From assembly GCA_038214135.1 (NCBI GenBank), contig JBBQSD010000031.1:1-52044 (forward strand): a stretch of 52,044 nucleotides of DNA, written 5' to 3'. Within the stretch, counting starts at the first letter, position 1; each line of letters begins with the position of its first letter. Shown here piece by piece: positions 8,711 to 16,789 of the stretch. The DNA is from JANLSE01 sp038214135 (GTDB lineage: Bacteria > Chloroflexota > Chloroflexia > Chloroflexales > Roseiflexaceae). A program made the position numbers and the translations under genes. Under the pieces are notes generated by a model. The model was given only the letters and a program-made list of their open reading frames with translations. It did no database searches and had not been told where the DNA came from.

Positions 8711-9127
8711 GCAGAACTCCTTGTGTGTGGGAACCGAGTATTCAGGAGGCAGAACCAAGTATTCAGAAGTCAGGAGTCAGAATACGGAACCGAGAACCTA
8801 TCGAACTACAGAACTACAGAACCGCCCTCATCATTTATTGATCACAGCCGTGGCATGATACACCACGATTGCGAAGCCACCTAGTTCCATTTGGGGTTCG
8901 GGGCAAGGCCCCGACCGTGGGTCGTTAGGGCGGACGGGACCGCCCTGACCGCGGGTGCGGGGCGCGCAGCCCCGCTAGAGAGCCACGCGCCAATCGGCCA
9001 GAATGGTTTCCTGAGGCTCGCCACGCGCAGTGGCAGGTACGATAAGAAACGGTTCCCGAACGCGGGTGCGGGGCGCGCAGCCCCGCTGAACGAGCAGGTG
9101 CGGGCGCGCAGCCCTGCAAAAAAAGCA
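8711..9127. repeat. Repeat-filled intergenic region of about 415 bp
   Basis: No gene seen. 8731-8825 carries the caggagtcagaatac and gaaccgag repeats shared with 25232, 34040, 34160, 44390 and 44590. 8884-9120 is very GC-rich: a 27-bp sequence starting cgcgggtgcggggcgcgcag occurs identically at 8950-8976 and 9061-9087, with a shorter third copy at 9096-9117. Several self-complementary segments such as cggggcaaggccccg are present. It separates the methyltransferase start from the dehydrogenase stop and looks like accumulated small repeats. Confidence 0.85.
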
Positions 9128-10144
9128 TTACCCTCGTAACTGAATGAACTCGGGCTGTGCCACCTGTAGCTGCTGTGGGACTCGATTGGTGCAGAGTGCT
9201 TCCAGATCGTCGGCGACCATGCGCCCAACGTTCTGCAGTGCTTCGCCAATTGCGCCGGCTCGATGCGATGAGAGTACGGCATGGGTGGCATTCCGAATCG
9301 GGTGCTGGGCAGCCAATGGCTCATCTGGAAAGACATCGATAGCGGCCCGAAAGCGCCCCGCCAGCAATAGTTCGGTCAATGCATCAAAATCCACAACATG
9401 TGCCCGGCTGAGCAGCACAAACACGGCATCGGGGCGAATAAGGCTCAGTTTCTCGTGCGTCAGCAGTGCCTGATTGGAAGCACTGGGTGTTGCCAGCACA
9501 AAGATGATCTGCATGGTCGCCAGTAGAGTATCCAATTCAATCGGTACAACGCCCTGCCGAAGTAGGGAGGTTTCCGTCAGCCATGGATCATACACATGGA
9601 TGGGGCAGTGAAAGGGTTCCAACAGTGGGCGCAGTGCCCGAGCCAACCCGCCAAAGCCAATCAGCCCAACCGGTTTGCCATACAGCGTGAAGGTATCGCC
9701 AATTTCGGTGGCAAATGCTGTATGGCTCCAGTTTGGTTCGCCGTAGCGGAATGCCCGATCCGTCCAGGCGATCTGGCGGGTACAGGCCAATGCCAAACCC
9801 AGGCCCATTTCGGCCACCGCTGGCCCAAATGCTGGCGCGCAGCTCAACACCCGAATACCATTGGCAAAACAATATGCGTAATCCAGGCTGTTTGGCGATG
9901 GAAACCCGCCACTAACTTCCAGGATCGCCCGCAGCCTGGGGAAACGCGCCGGATCGCCATAGCGCCATGCACCGCAGATGATGATCTCGATCTCGGCACT
10001 CACACGATCCAGTTCTTCGGTTGGCATTGGCTCGTTTTGAGCCCAGATGACATCGGCGGTTGTGTGGATACGTTGCAGATCAGCGGCGGTGAAGATTGTC
10101 TCAAGGCGGCGGAAGTGTGGATCAAGCAACACCCTGGGTTTCAT
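9128..10144 (-). CDS. D-isomer specific 2-hydroxyacid dehydrogenase family protein
   Basis: 338 residues, starting at MKPRVLLDPH with AAAGGAG eight bases upstream; the longer open frame to 10291 is translated repeat and is rejected. The Rossmann motif is VGLIGFGGLARAL. The catalytic set of the family is present: Arg in LSRAHVVDFDAL, Glu in DVFPDEPLAA, His in LSSHRAGAI. These enzymes reduce 2-keto acids or oxidise 2-hydroxy acids with NAD(P). There is no ACT domain and the protein is not a typical SerA. It follows the zinc alcohol dehydrogenase gene on the same strand after a 175-bp repeat-containing gap; joint sugar-acid or polyol metabolism is plausible but unproven. Confidence 0.88.
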   Translation of the reverse strand: MKPRVLLDPHFRRLETIFTAADLQRIHTTADVIWAQNEPMPTEELDRVSAEIEIIICGAWRYGDPARFPRLRAILEVSGGFPSPNSLDYAYCFANGIRVLSCAPAFGPAVAEMGLGLALACTRQIAWTDRAFRYGEPNWSHTAFATEIGDTFTLYGKPVGLIGFGGLARALRPLLEPFHCPIHVYDPWLTETSLLRQGVVPIELDTLLATMQIIFVLATPSASNQALLTHEKLSLIRPDAVFVLLSRAHVVDFDALTELLLAGRFRAAIDVFPDEPLAAQHPIRNATHAVLSSHRAGAIGEALQNVGRMVADDLEALCTNRVPQQLQVAQPEFIQLRG

Positions 10145-10192
10145 AGCATGTGCTCCTTTCAGGGAGATTGTCCATCTACGGGATTGGGTAGA

Positions 10193-10210
10193 GGCGGTTC
10201 GCGAACCGCC
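10193..10210. repeat. Single copy of the gcggttcgcgaaccgc palindrome
   Basis: A perfect 18-bp palindrome (ggcggttcgcgaaccgcc) in the gap upstream of the hydroxyacid dehydrogenase. It is followed by gtacaggattgtcc; the same gattgtcc follows the copy at 37327, so the repeat unit is longer than the palindrome. Confidence 0.9.
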
Positions 10211-10319
10211 CGTACAGGATTGTCCAAAGTGCCGATGGCCGCAGCCGGAGGCCGTAGCGGAGGCATGATCAGCCGAGGCTGCGGATGCCACGAACGTTCA
10301 TTCCAAATAGAATAATCAG

Positions 10320-11417
10320 CTATGGTGTCAGAGTCACTTTGACCGAACGGTCGCCTGCGCCAACCAGATCGATACCTTCCTGAAACGCGCTCAGTGGCAA
10401 TTGATGGGTGACGATCCGCTCCATTGGCAGCAACCCACGCTTGATCATGTCGATGGCAATTGGGTAGCAGTATGGCCCGAGGTGCGCGCCATGCACATTC
10501 AGTTCCTTTGTGTCGCCGATGATCGTCCAATCGACAGTGACTGGTTCGCGCATGACGCTGAATTCCACGAAGGTGCCCAGTTTGCGGATCATATGCAGCC
10601 CCTGCTCAACCGCAGATGGATGACCAGTCGCTTCGATATACACATCGCAGCCATAGCCCTCGGTGAGCGCTAGAACTTTTGCGATCGCATCTTCACTGCG
10701 CGGGTTGAGGCCCAGATCAGCGCCACAGGCCTTGGCCAGATCGAGCCGCCTATCGTCCATATCGACGGCAATCAGCAGCCCTGGGTTCTTCATGCGTGCT
10801 GCGGCGATCATACCAAGCCCAAGTGGCCCGGCTCCGGCGATCACCACCACATCGCCAAATTCGATCTGGCCGCGCTGAACGGCATGGATCGAACAGGCCA
10901 GTGGCTCAATAAATGCGGCATGGTGGGCTGGTAGTTCATGCGGGACTTTATGGTTGAGGGCACCCTTGGGGAACAGCATATACTCGGCCATGGCTCCGAA
11001 GGCCTTCTGGCGGAAGCCATAGATCTCGTGCTGCATACACATCCAGTACTGGCCGCGCTTGCAGAAGCGGCATTCCCAGCATGGCACGATCTGTTCCGAT
11101 ATGGCAATATCACCGATCTGCAAGCCATACTGTTGCGCAGCACCATCGCCAAGGGCAACAACCTCGCCAACAAATTCGTGGCCTGGAATGACGGGCGGCT
11201 GGCAGTACCCGGTGCGCCGTGCATCGCCCCAGAACAGTGGTGCGCCAAGGTAGCATTTGAGATCGCTGGCACAGATACCAACCGATTTGACCCGCACAAC
11301 AACCTCGCCAGCGGCGGGCTGTGGGACGGCCCATTGCTCCAGACGATAATCGCGTGGACCATGGCAGACAACCGCCTGCATCATGTCAGGCAGATTGGGA
11401 TGTTCGGATGCGCTCAT
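10320..11417 (-). CDS. Zinc-dependent alcohol dehydrogenase, polyol (threitol/erythritol-like) type
   Basis: 365 residues, start chosen at MSASEHPNLP with AAAGGA nine bases upstream. The medium-chain dehydrogenase plan is clear: catalytic zinc region GICASDLKCYLG, GHEFVGEVVALGDG, structural zinc cysteines in CWECRFCKRGQYWMC, and Rossmann motif VVIAGAGPLGLGMIAAA. The stretch GAPLFWGDARRTGYCQPP resembles threitol/erythritol dehydrogenases that oxidise C4 polyols with NAD. L-threonine or sorbitol dehydrogenase remain alternatives. A gggcggttcgcgaaccgccc palindrome sits just upstream of the start, between this gene and the SPFH gene. Confidence 0.88.
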   Translation of the reverse strand: MSASEHPNLPDMMQAVVCHGPRDYRLEQWAVPQPAAGEVVVRVKSVGICASDLKCYLGAPLFWGDARRTGYCQPPVIPGHEFVGEVVALGDGAAQQYGLQIGDIAISEQIVPCWECRFCKRGQYWMCMQHEIYGFRQKAFGAMAEYMLFPKGALNHKVPHELPAHHAAFIEPLACSIHAVQRGQIEFGDVVVIAGAGPLGLGMIAAARMKNPGLLIAVDMDDRRLDLAKACGADLGLNPRSEDAIAKVLALTEGYGCDVYIEATGHPSAVEQGLHMIRKLGTFVEFSVMREPVTVDWTIIGDTKELNVHGAHLGPYCYPIAIDMIKRGLLPMERIVTHQLPLSAFQEGIDLVGAGDRSVKVTLTP

Positions 11418-11448
11418 CGTTGAGGATCCTTTCGAATACATAGTGTAA

Positions 11449-11468
11449 GGGCGGTTCGCGAACCGCCC
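11449..11468. repeat. Single copy of the gcggttcgcgaaccgc palindrome
   Basis: A perfect 20-bp palindrome between the stop of the SPFH gene (11485) and the start of the dehydrogenase gene (11417). Confidence 0.9.
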
Positions 11469-11484
11469 CTATGGTAGTGTCAAA

Positions 11485-12435
11485 TCAGCGTGTTGCCGTA
11501 TCGCTGATAATGCCAGTCACATCAATAAATGGAGTTGCATTGCCGCCATTGAACACCGGCAGCTTGCCATCCCAGCGCTGCAACTGTTGATAGCGGATCA
11601 GTTCTGGTGTCAGGCTCTGTGAGAGTTCCTTGTTTGCCTCAGCCTGTGCCTTTGCGCGTGTCAATGTTGCCTGTGCTTCACCCTCGGCCTGGGCCTTGAG
11701 TGCATTGGCGCGCCCAGTCGCCTCAGCAACATCCTGCTCAGCCTTGATCTTGGCCTGCTCTAGTTGGTACTTCTGCTGCTCGGCGGCCTGTTGCGCGGTA
11801 ATTTTGACATCCAGGGCCTTCTGTAGCGATTCTGGTAGGTGAACCTCGCGGATACCGAACGAGACCAGATCAAGGTGGCGGCGGGCAAATTCAATTTTCA
11901 GGCCAGAGCTGATCTCATTCACAATATCGGCACGTTTGCTTGAGGTGATCTGCTCCCAGGTATACTTTGATGCGATCACCGGAACTGTTGAGCGGGTATA
12001 CTGGCGCACAACCCGATCCTCAACCAGGCTAATATCGGCACCGCCCCAATCCTGGTAGAGTGCGCCCGATTCCTGGCGAACTACCTGGTATTGAATAACA
12101 ACATCAAGGTTCAGTTGCTGGCCCTCGTTGCTCTGAATCTTGATTGAGTCATCGCCTGCGGTTACGCCTTCGGTTCCCTTCAGAACCATACTATAGTTCT
12201 GAATTGTGACAGGGTATTCCTGGATGGCCTGGGTGAATGGGTTGATGAATGCCCAACCAGGTTCAAGCGCCCCGGCTGTCACACTATGGCTGGCTTTATC
12301 GAACACAATACCAACATAGCCAGGCTTGACATTACGCCAGGCCGCACTTACCAGGCCCAGAAGCGCGACAGCAATGACCAGAACAACGACGAGTGTGCCA
12401 ACTCGTGCGCCTGATACCGACCTACCAGTACTCAT
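11485..12435 (-). CDS. SPFH/Band 7 (prohibitin-like) membrane protein
   Basis: 316 residues, start at MSTGRSVSG with AGGAG seven bases upstream. An N-terminal membrane segment (LVVVLVIAVALLGLVSAAW) is followed by a Band 7 domain (GYVGIVFDKA through SFGIREVHLPESLQKALDVKITAQQAAEQ). An Ala/Glu/Lys-rich coiled coil (QKYQLEQAKIKAEQDVAEAT) and a short C-terminal tail come after it. Such proteins assemble into large membrane-attached rings linked to membrane domains and protease control. No partner NfeD or protease gene is adjacent. The family call is firm and the cellular role is unknown. Confidence 0.92.
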   Translation of the reverse strand: MSTGRSVSGARVGTLVVVLVIAVALLGLVSAAWRNVKPGYVGIVFDKASHSVTAGALEPGWAFINPFTQAIQEYPVTIQNYSMVLKGTEGVTAGDDSIKIQSNEGQQLNLDVVIQYQVVRQESGALYQDWGGADISLVEDRVVRQYTRSTVPVIASKYTWEQITSSKRADIVNEISSGLKIEFARRHLDLVSFGIREVHLPESLQKALDVKITAQQAAEQQKYQLEQAKIKAEQDVAEATGRANALKAQAEGEAQATLTRAKAQAEANKELSQSLTPELIRYQQLQRWDGKLPVFNGGNATPFIDVTGIISDTATR

Positions 12436-12539
12436 GATCTTTCTCCTCAAACGGATGTGGGCTAATCTTGGGCAGGACGATACATATCGTTCGCCCTGAT
12501 AGTTTCCATATAGATTCTACGTTGGCGGGTATACTATCG

Positions 12540-12570
12540 TTGCGCCAATGGATGACTACTCGCCTATAAT
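12540..12570 (+). promoter_or_regulatory. Promoter candidate for serC
   Basis: TTGCGC (12540-12545) and a perfect TATAAT (12565-12570) are 19 bases apart. This is 46 bases before the serC ATG at 12616. Confidence 0.45.
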
Positions 12571-12615
12571 AGAGCATGTTGCTATTTGCTCTACGTCATA
12601 CGATCTGGAGAATCA

Positions 12616-13698
12616 ATGAGCATCCACAATTTTAGTGCTGGGCCAGCTATATTACCAGCCCCCGTGCTGGAACAGGTTCAATCGGAGCTGCGCGACTACC
12701 AGAGCCATGGTATGTCGATCATGGAGATGAGCCATCGTTCAGCCGAGTATGAGGCGGTCAATCGTGAGGCCGAAGCTGCATTCAAGCGCCTGATCGGTGT
12801 CGATTCTGGCTATCGGGTGCTGTTTGTGCAGGGCGGGGCCAGCACGCAATTTGCCATGCTCCCAATGAATTTCCTTGGTGCAGAGCAAACCGCCGATTAT
12901 CTGATCACAGGTGCATGGGCCGAGAAGGCCTATGAGGAAGCTGCGGCGATTGGACAGGTACGTATTGCGGCCAGTACACATGCGGGTGGCTACACGCGCA
13001 TGCCGCACCCTCATGAAATCAACTTGAGCGATGATTCAGCCTATGTGCATCTTACCTCTAATGAGACGATTCAGGGCACACAGTGGCATATGTGGCCAGA
13101 AGTAGGAGAACGACCACTTGTCGCCGATATGAGTAGTGATATTCTTTCGCGCCCGCTTGATGCAACCCAGTTTGCGTTGATCTATGCAGGAGCGCAGAAG
13201 AACCTCGGCCCATCAGGTGTTACCGTTGTGTTGATCCGCGAAGATTTTTTGGCGCAGGCCAGCAGTAAGCCGCCAACGATGCTGCGCTATGCGACCCACG
13301 CCAAGAACAATTCGCTGTATAACACACCGCCAACATTCGGTGTGTATGTGCTTGGGCTGGTGTTGCAGTGGATCGAGGAATTGGGTGGGCTGGAGGCCAT
13401 GGCCCGCCGCAATCGCTACAAGGCCGATCTGATCTATAGCACAATTGATCGCAGTGGTGGGTTCTATCGCGGCCATGCCGAATTGGATGCCCGTTCTGAG
13501 ATGAATGTAACCTTCCGGCTGCCCGACGAAGCCCGTGAGAAGCGCTTTGTCACCGAAGCTGCTGCGCAAGGAATGATCGGATTAGCTGGCCATCGTTCGG
13601 TTGGGGGCGTGCGCGCCTCGATCTATAACGCGCTGGATCCGCTGAGCTGTGCAGCCTTGGTGCAGTTCATGGATGGATTTGCCCGCAGGAATGGGTAG
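12616..13698 (+). CDS. serC: Phosphoserine aminotransferase
   Basis: 360 residues, the family's usual length, starting MSIHNFSAGPAILP with GGAG five bases upstream. A PLP-dependent class V aminotransferase that converts 3-phosphohydroxypyruvate and glutamate to O-phosphoserine. Landmarks are GMSIMEMSHRS near the N-terminus, FVQGGASTQFAMLPMN, the PLP lysine in YAGAQKNLGPSGVTVV, and C-terminal GLAGHRSVGGVRASIYNA. The thrH gene at 21674 could provide the next step, phosphoserine hydrolysis; no canonical serA is in the window. The gene stands alone on its strand, and dense repeats follow its stop. Confidence 0.96.
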   Translation: MSIHNFSAGPAILPAPVLEQVQSELRDYQSHGMSIMEMSHRSAEYEAVNREAEAAFKRLIGVDSGYRVLFVQGGASTQFAMLPMNFLGAEQTADYLITGAWAEKAYEEAAAIGQVRIAASTHAGGYTRMPHPHEINLSDDSAYVHLTSNETIQGTQWHMWPEVGERPLVADMSSDILSRPLDATQFALIYAGAQKNLGPSGVTVVLIREDFLAQASSKPPTMLRYATHAKNNSLYNTPPTFGVYVLGLVLQWIEELGGLEAMARRNRYKADLIYSTIDRSGGFYRGHAELDARSEMNVTFRLPDEAREKRFVTEAAAQGMIGLAGHRSVGGVRASIYNALDPLSCAALVQFMDGFARRNG

Positions 13699-13701
13699 AT
13701 C

Positions 13702-13798
13702 TCACTCCTCTCCCCCGCTGGGGCGAGGGGGAATTGCCCTATGGAACCCTCTACGCCCCTCCCCACCTGTGGGGGAGGGGTTGGGGAGAGGGGATGTC
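13702..13798. repeat. ctctccccc/cgagggg dispersed repeats
   Basis: Fills the gap between the convergent serC and protease genes: ctcccccgctggggcgaggg, then cccctccccacctgtggggg and gttggggagagggg. The segments are self-complementary. Related sequence is at 2880-2935, 41972-42005 and 42800-42880. Confidence 0.85.
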
Positions 13799-15016
13799 CT
13801 ACTGCTTCTGGATGGCGATGTCCTCCATAGTGGTGACATCGGGATCATCGCTTGTAATTTCGAGGCCATCCTCAAACACGCGTGGCTGATAGCCCTTTGC
13901 GCCAATAACCACGGTATAGGTTTGATCGCGCTCAAGGGCCGGTGCTGTCTGGTATTTGCCACTTCGATCAGCAGTGCCGACGGTAGCAACCAGGCTCTCA
14001 TCAAACCCACTCTTCTGGAACTTATCGAAGGTGACACCGGGCTGCAGGATGATCAAGAGTGCGCCTGCAACGCCACGCTTGGTGTTAGCATCGACAATCT
14101 TGCCCGTCAGAATGACGCCATCGGTGGCAGGGGTGGGGGCCGGATTATCGCCAACCGGTGGTGCGGGGGTATTGCCGCCGGGTGTATCCAGCGTTACTGG
14201 AGCACCACCACCCTTGATCGCCTGATTGATATAGGGCGTCGCAATATTCACCATCTTGATCCGGTCGATCTTGCTGGCTCCCTCCGAAACGCCATAGGTC
14301 GGAATGCCGATCTGTTCACCCTTGTTGTTCACGGCCAGGCCGCCCGAGTTGCCAGGGTTGATATTGGCGGTGGTCTTGAATGAATCGATCACATCATCTT
14401 CGTTCTGGTCCTCGAAACCAGCCACCTGCCCATCGGTATAGGTTAGCAATGGCCCACCAACGCCGGGGTAGCCGAGTACGCCAACGAAATCGCGCACCTT
14501 GACTTTATCTGAGTCGGCACGTTTGATTGGCACAATCGCCAGGTTTGCTGGTAGCTTCTGCCCATCCTTGAGCATACCAACAATCTTGACAACGGCAATA
14601 TCGAGGTTCGGGTTACTTGCCACAACCTGCGCGACGTAGGTTGGCTTTGGAACTTCTTTGTCACTCTTGGTTGGCGCGATGACAACCAATCCCTTGGGGT
14701 TATAGAAATCGCCATTCTTTAACCCAAGGCCGGTGTCGTCCTCGCCATATAGATCGGTGTGGCCAACGCAATGGAAGTTTGTCAGAATAATCCCAGTTGC
14801 CGTCTGAAAGGTGCCGGTGCATGTGCCAAGCGGCTTGCCTTTTGGATCCAGAATATAGATCTGAACCGTCGCAAGTTCGGCACGTGTATAATCATCATCG
14901 TTGAGCTGGGTTGTCTGAGCCTGGGCTGCACGAATACCACTCGATAACGAACCACCAGCCAATAACAGAACCATCAGCGCAAGCCACCAACGGTACCGCT
15001 TGAGCATATCGGACAT
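13799..15016 (-). CDS. Secreted trypsin-like (S1) serine protease with C-terminal regulatory-type domain
   Basis: 405 residues, start with AAGGAG seven bases upstream. A signal peptide covers about residues 1-33 (WWLALMVLLLAGG...AQA). The chymotrypsin-like catalytic triad is His82 (TNFHCVG), Asp139 (NLDIAV) and Ser224 (NPGNSGG). There is no PDZ domain, unlike DegP/HtrA. A proline-rich linker near 290 leads to a beta-rich domain of the carboxypeptidase-regulatory type (ILTGKIVDANTKRGVAGALL ... YTVVIGAKGYQPRVFE), probably for surface or protein binding. It heads a minus-strand group with an anchored protein and a PrsW-like membrane protein, suggesting a joint envelope proteolysis role, which is inference. 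Confidence 0.9.
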   Translation of the reverse strand: MSDMLKRYRWWLALMVLLLAGGSLSSGIRAAQAQTTQLNDDDYTRAELATVQIYILDPKGKPLGTCTGTFQTATGIILTNFHCVGHTDLYGEDDTGLGLKNGDFYNPKGLVVIAPTKSDKEVPKPTYVAQVVASNPNLDIAVVKIVGMLKDGQKLPANLAIVPIKRADSDKVKVRDFVGVLGYPGVGGPLLTYTDGQVAGFEDQNEDDVIDSFKTTANINPGNSGGLAVNNKGEQIGIPTYGVSEGASKIDRIKMVNIATPYINQAIKGGGAPVTLDTPGGNTPAPPVGDNPAPTPATDGVILTGKIVDANTKRGVAGALLIILQPGVTFDKFQKSGFDESLVATVGTADRSGKYQTAPALERDQTYTVVIGAKGYQPRVFEDGLEITSDDPDVTTMEDIAIQKQ

Positions 15017-15068
15017 TCTCTCGCTCCTTCACCGCCGACACGTTTTCGGCAGGTCCAATTATGTATTT

Positions 15069-15668
15069 CTAGGGCAATTGTGAACCGGCCTGGATGCGGG
15101 CATTCAAATCGGCCAGCGTATCATCGCCACTCTGGTCGACCGCAACGCTGAGGATGGTATACTGGTCGCCACTGGCGACCACGGTATCAATCGCATGCAT
15201 CAGTGCAGGCATTACACCAGCAGCCTGCCCTTCAGGTGAATCAGTCAGATATGCATACTCAATTGCGACAGCATCACGACCCTGGAGTTTGACCTGATCG
15301 ATCTTCAGGACGCGATAGCCTTCCAGATCCTGGCTGCGCAGCAGCGTCCATCCCGATGCAGCATTGTCGAGGTTGTCCTGGCCCTGTGGCCCAACCAGAT
15401 CAGCTTTGTTGGCCTGCCGGACGCTGATCCGTGCGCCATATGAACCATCGCTCAGATCAGTTGCGGCGAAGATCGCCCCGTCCTCTTTGGTTTTTACCCA
15501 GTTTGCAGGGTAGCGAATGGTGCCATTAGCAATTGGCGCGGTGTCCGTTTGCCCGGTAACCGTTGTTGTAATGACCCAGCCAATCAGCAGGCATATCAGC
15601 ACCGTGAGCCAGACAGTCCACTCAGGCTCTTCTGTCCGCCCGCGGCCAGGAAAGGCAATAGACGACAT
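15069..15668 (-). CDS. Membrane-anchored protein of unknown function
   Basis: 199 residues from MSSIAFPGRG, chosen because GAGAGG lies just upstream; the frame continues nine codons further. One membrane segment (WTVWLTVLICLLIGWVITTT) near residues 17-38 is followed by an extracytoplasmic domain of about 160 residues. Its pattern (YPANWVKTKEDGAIFAATD ... ISVRQANK ... GRDAVAIEYAYL ... YTILSVAV) resembles PsbP/DUF-type lipid- or surface-binding folds in other bacteria, but I cannot assign a family. It lies between the secreted protease gene and the PrsW-like gene, 20 bases after the stop of the latter. Confidence 0.8.
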   Translation of the reverse strand: MSSIAFPGRGRTEEPEWTVWLTVLICLLIGWVITTTVTGQTDTAPIANGTIRYPANWVKTKEDGAIFAATDLSDGSYGARISVRQANKADLVGPQGQDNLDNAASGWTLLRSQDLEGYRVLKIDQVKLQGRDAVAIEYAYLTDSPEGQAAGVMPALMHAIDTVVASGDQYTILSVAVDQSGDDTLADLNARIQAGSQLP

Positions 15669-15687
15669 ATGATCCCTCTCAAATATT

Positions 15688-16530
15688 TTAGGCATTGCGA
15701 GCAGTTGGCCGGTTATTCAGCCGATTCATGATCGTCAGGAGCGTGGCGAAAATGGCCCCAGCCACAATCACGGCCGCAATCAATGCAGCCCAGATATTGA
15801 AGCCATAGCGGGTGCCGAGTTGTGGCGCACGCTCAAGCAACAGGCTGATCAACCCATTCAGCGATGCAGCAATCACCAGGCCAACTGGCAGCCAGACAGG
15901 CCCCATCTTGTTGAACTTGGCCTGCCCAAGAAAATAACCAACCACGCCAGCGGTACTGGCCTGTGCCAATGCCTCAACAGCGCAGCGTACAGCACCAACA
16001 CCCAGATCAACGCCGCCATTCGAGACAACATACTGAATATTGAGCATGGTTGCATATCCCAGGCCAGCCGCAGCAGAATAGATGATTCCATCGATTGGCT
16101 CATCAAACTCAGCCGAACCAAAGATCGTGTAGCGTACCGCTGCGTATTTGAGAAACTCCTGAACGATGCCAACGATAAAGATCGACCCGAGGAAACCGAG
16201 TAGCAGGTTGTTGCTAGCCCAATCCTGGATGCGGAAGAGATCGTGAATAATTGGCTGACCAATGGCTTGAGCCAGAATAGCGCCAAGGATAAACATACCG
16301 GCAATATACTGTTTTGGCTCGGGCTCAAGCCGATCCTGGCGATAGAATGCAACCAACCATAGCAGGGCTGGTATGAAGGCCAGAACGATGCCAACTGCAA
16401 TCAGGGGCACACCATTGAGTTGTGGCTTAGTTAGATCTGCGATCAACACAACCAGTGCTGCAAAAATCGCAATCCCGACGATTTCCACCAGTGCCGACTC
16501 GGTCATGTTGCGAAAGCGGTTTCCCTGCAT
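15688..16530 (-). CDS. PrsW-like membrane protein lacking key catalytic residues
   Basis: 280 residues with seven or eight hydrophobic segments. The PrsW intramembrane protease layout is recognisable: VQEFLKYAAVRY (124-134), FDEPIDGIIYSAAAGLGYA (142-160) and AQASTAGVVGYFLGQ (189-203). In PrsW, a glutamate pair in the first motif and a histidine in the last are essential. Here the first motif is Q124-E125, the usual Glu before Asn in the second motif is L163, and the histidine position is Q190. The protein may therefore be an inactive homologue that binds but does not cut, or part of a divergent subfamily. Start: first Met with GGAAGGA upstream. Confidence 0.82.
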   Translation of the reverse strand: MQGNRFRNMTESALVEIVGIAIFAALVVLIADLTKPQLNGVPLIAVGIVLAFIPALLWLVAFYRQDRLEPEPKQYIAGMFILGAILAQAIGQPIIHDLFRIQDWASNNLLLGFLGSIFIVGIVQEFLKYAAVRYTIFGSAEFDEPIDGIIYSAAAGLGYATMLNIQYVVSNGGVDLGVGAVRCAVEALAQASTAGVVGYFLGQAKFNKMGPVWLPVGLVIAASLNGLISLLLERAPQLGTRYGFNIWAALIAAVIVAGAIFATLLTIMNRLNNRPTARNA

Positions 16531-16736
16531 ACCTCGGTCCTTCCTACTCCAAAATGCTAGCTATGATTATTGACGATTGGGCAGCAAATATACCGTAACT
16601 AACGCTACACGAGCGCCTCGTTTGTAACATCGGGCGCAGGGTGGGCGGCATACGGGGCGATATATGTATCATGGCTCTCATCAGTGCTGCCGTGATTATA
16701 TGCCCGCTTTATATATACGGCAATACGCTGTATACG

Positions 16737-16765
16737 TTGCCCAGTATCGCATCCTGTGCTACACT
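16737..16765 (+). promoter_or_regulatory. Promoter for the envelope glycosyltransferase block
   Basis: TTGCCC at 16737-16742 and TACACT at 16760-16765 are 17 bases apart, with TGC directly before the -10 (extended -10). The start codon at 16790 is about 18 bases past the expected transcription start. This argues against the longer open frame that begins at 16664, upstream of the promoter. Confidence 0.5.
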
Positions 16766-16789
16766 CGCGGCCTATTGCGAAGGAACAGG

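Noticed and set aside
9128..10144. serA (3-phosphoglycerate dehydrogenase)
   Set aside because: Length and motifs fit the broad 2-hydroxyacid dehydrogenase family; there is no ACT or ASB domain and no link to serC, so the symbol is not justified.
9128..10291. Longer 387-codon form of the hydroxyacid dehydrogenase
   Set aside because: The extra 49 codons translate the palindromic repeat (GGSRTAS) and lie upstream of a strong ribosome site for the shorter form.
16664..16789. N-terminal extension of the first GT-C glycosyltransferase
   Set aside because: It would begin upstream of the promoter candidate and its sequence (Cys/Tyr/Arg-rich) is unlike a membrane protein start.
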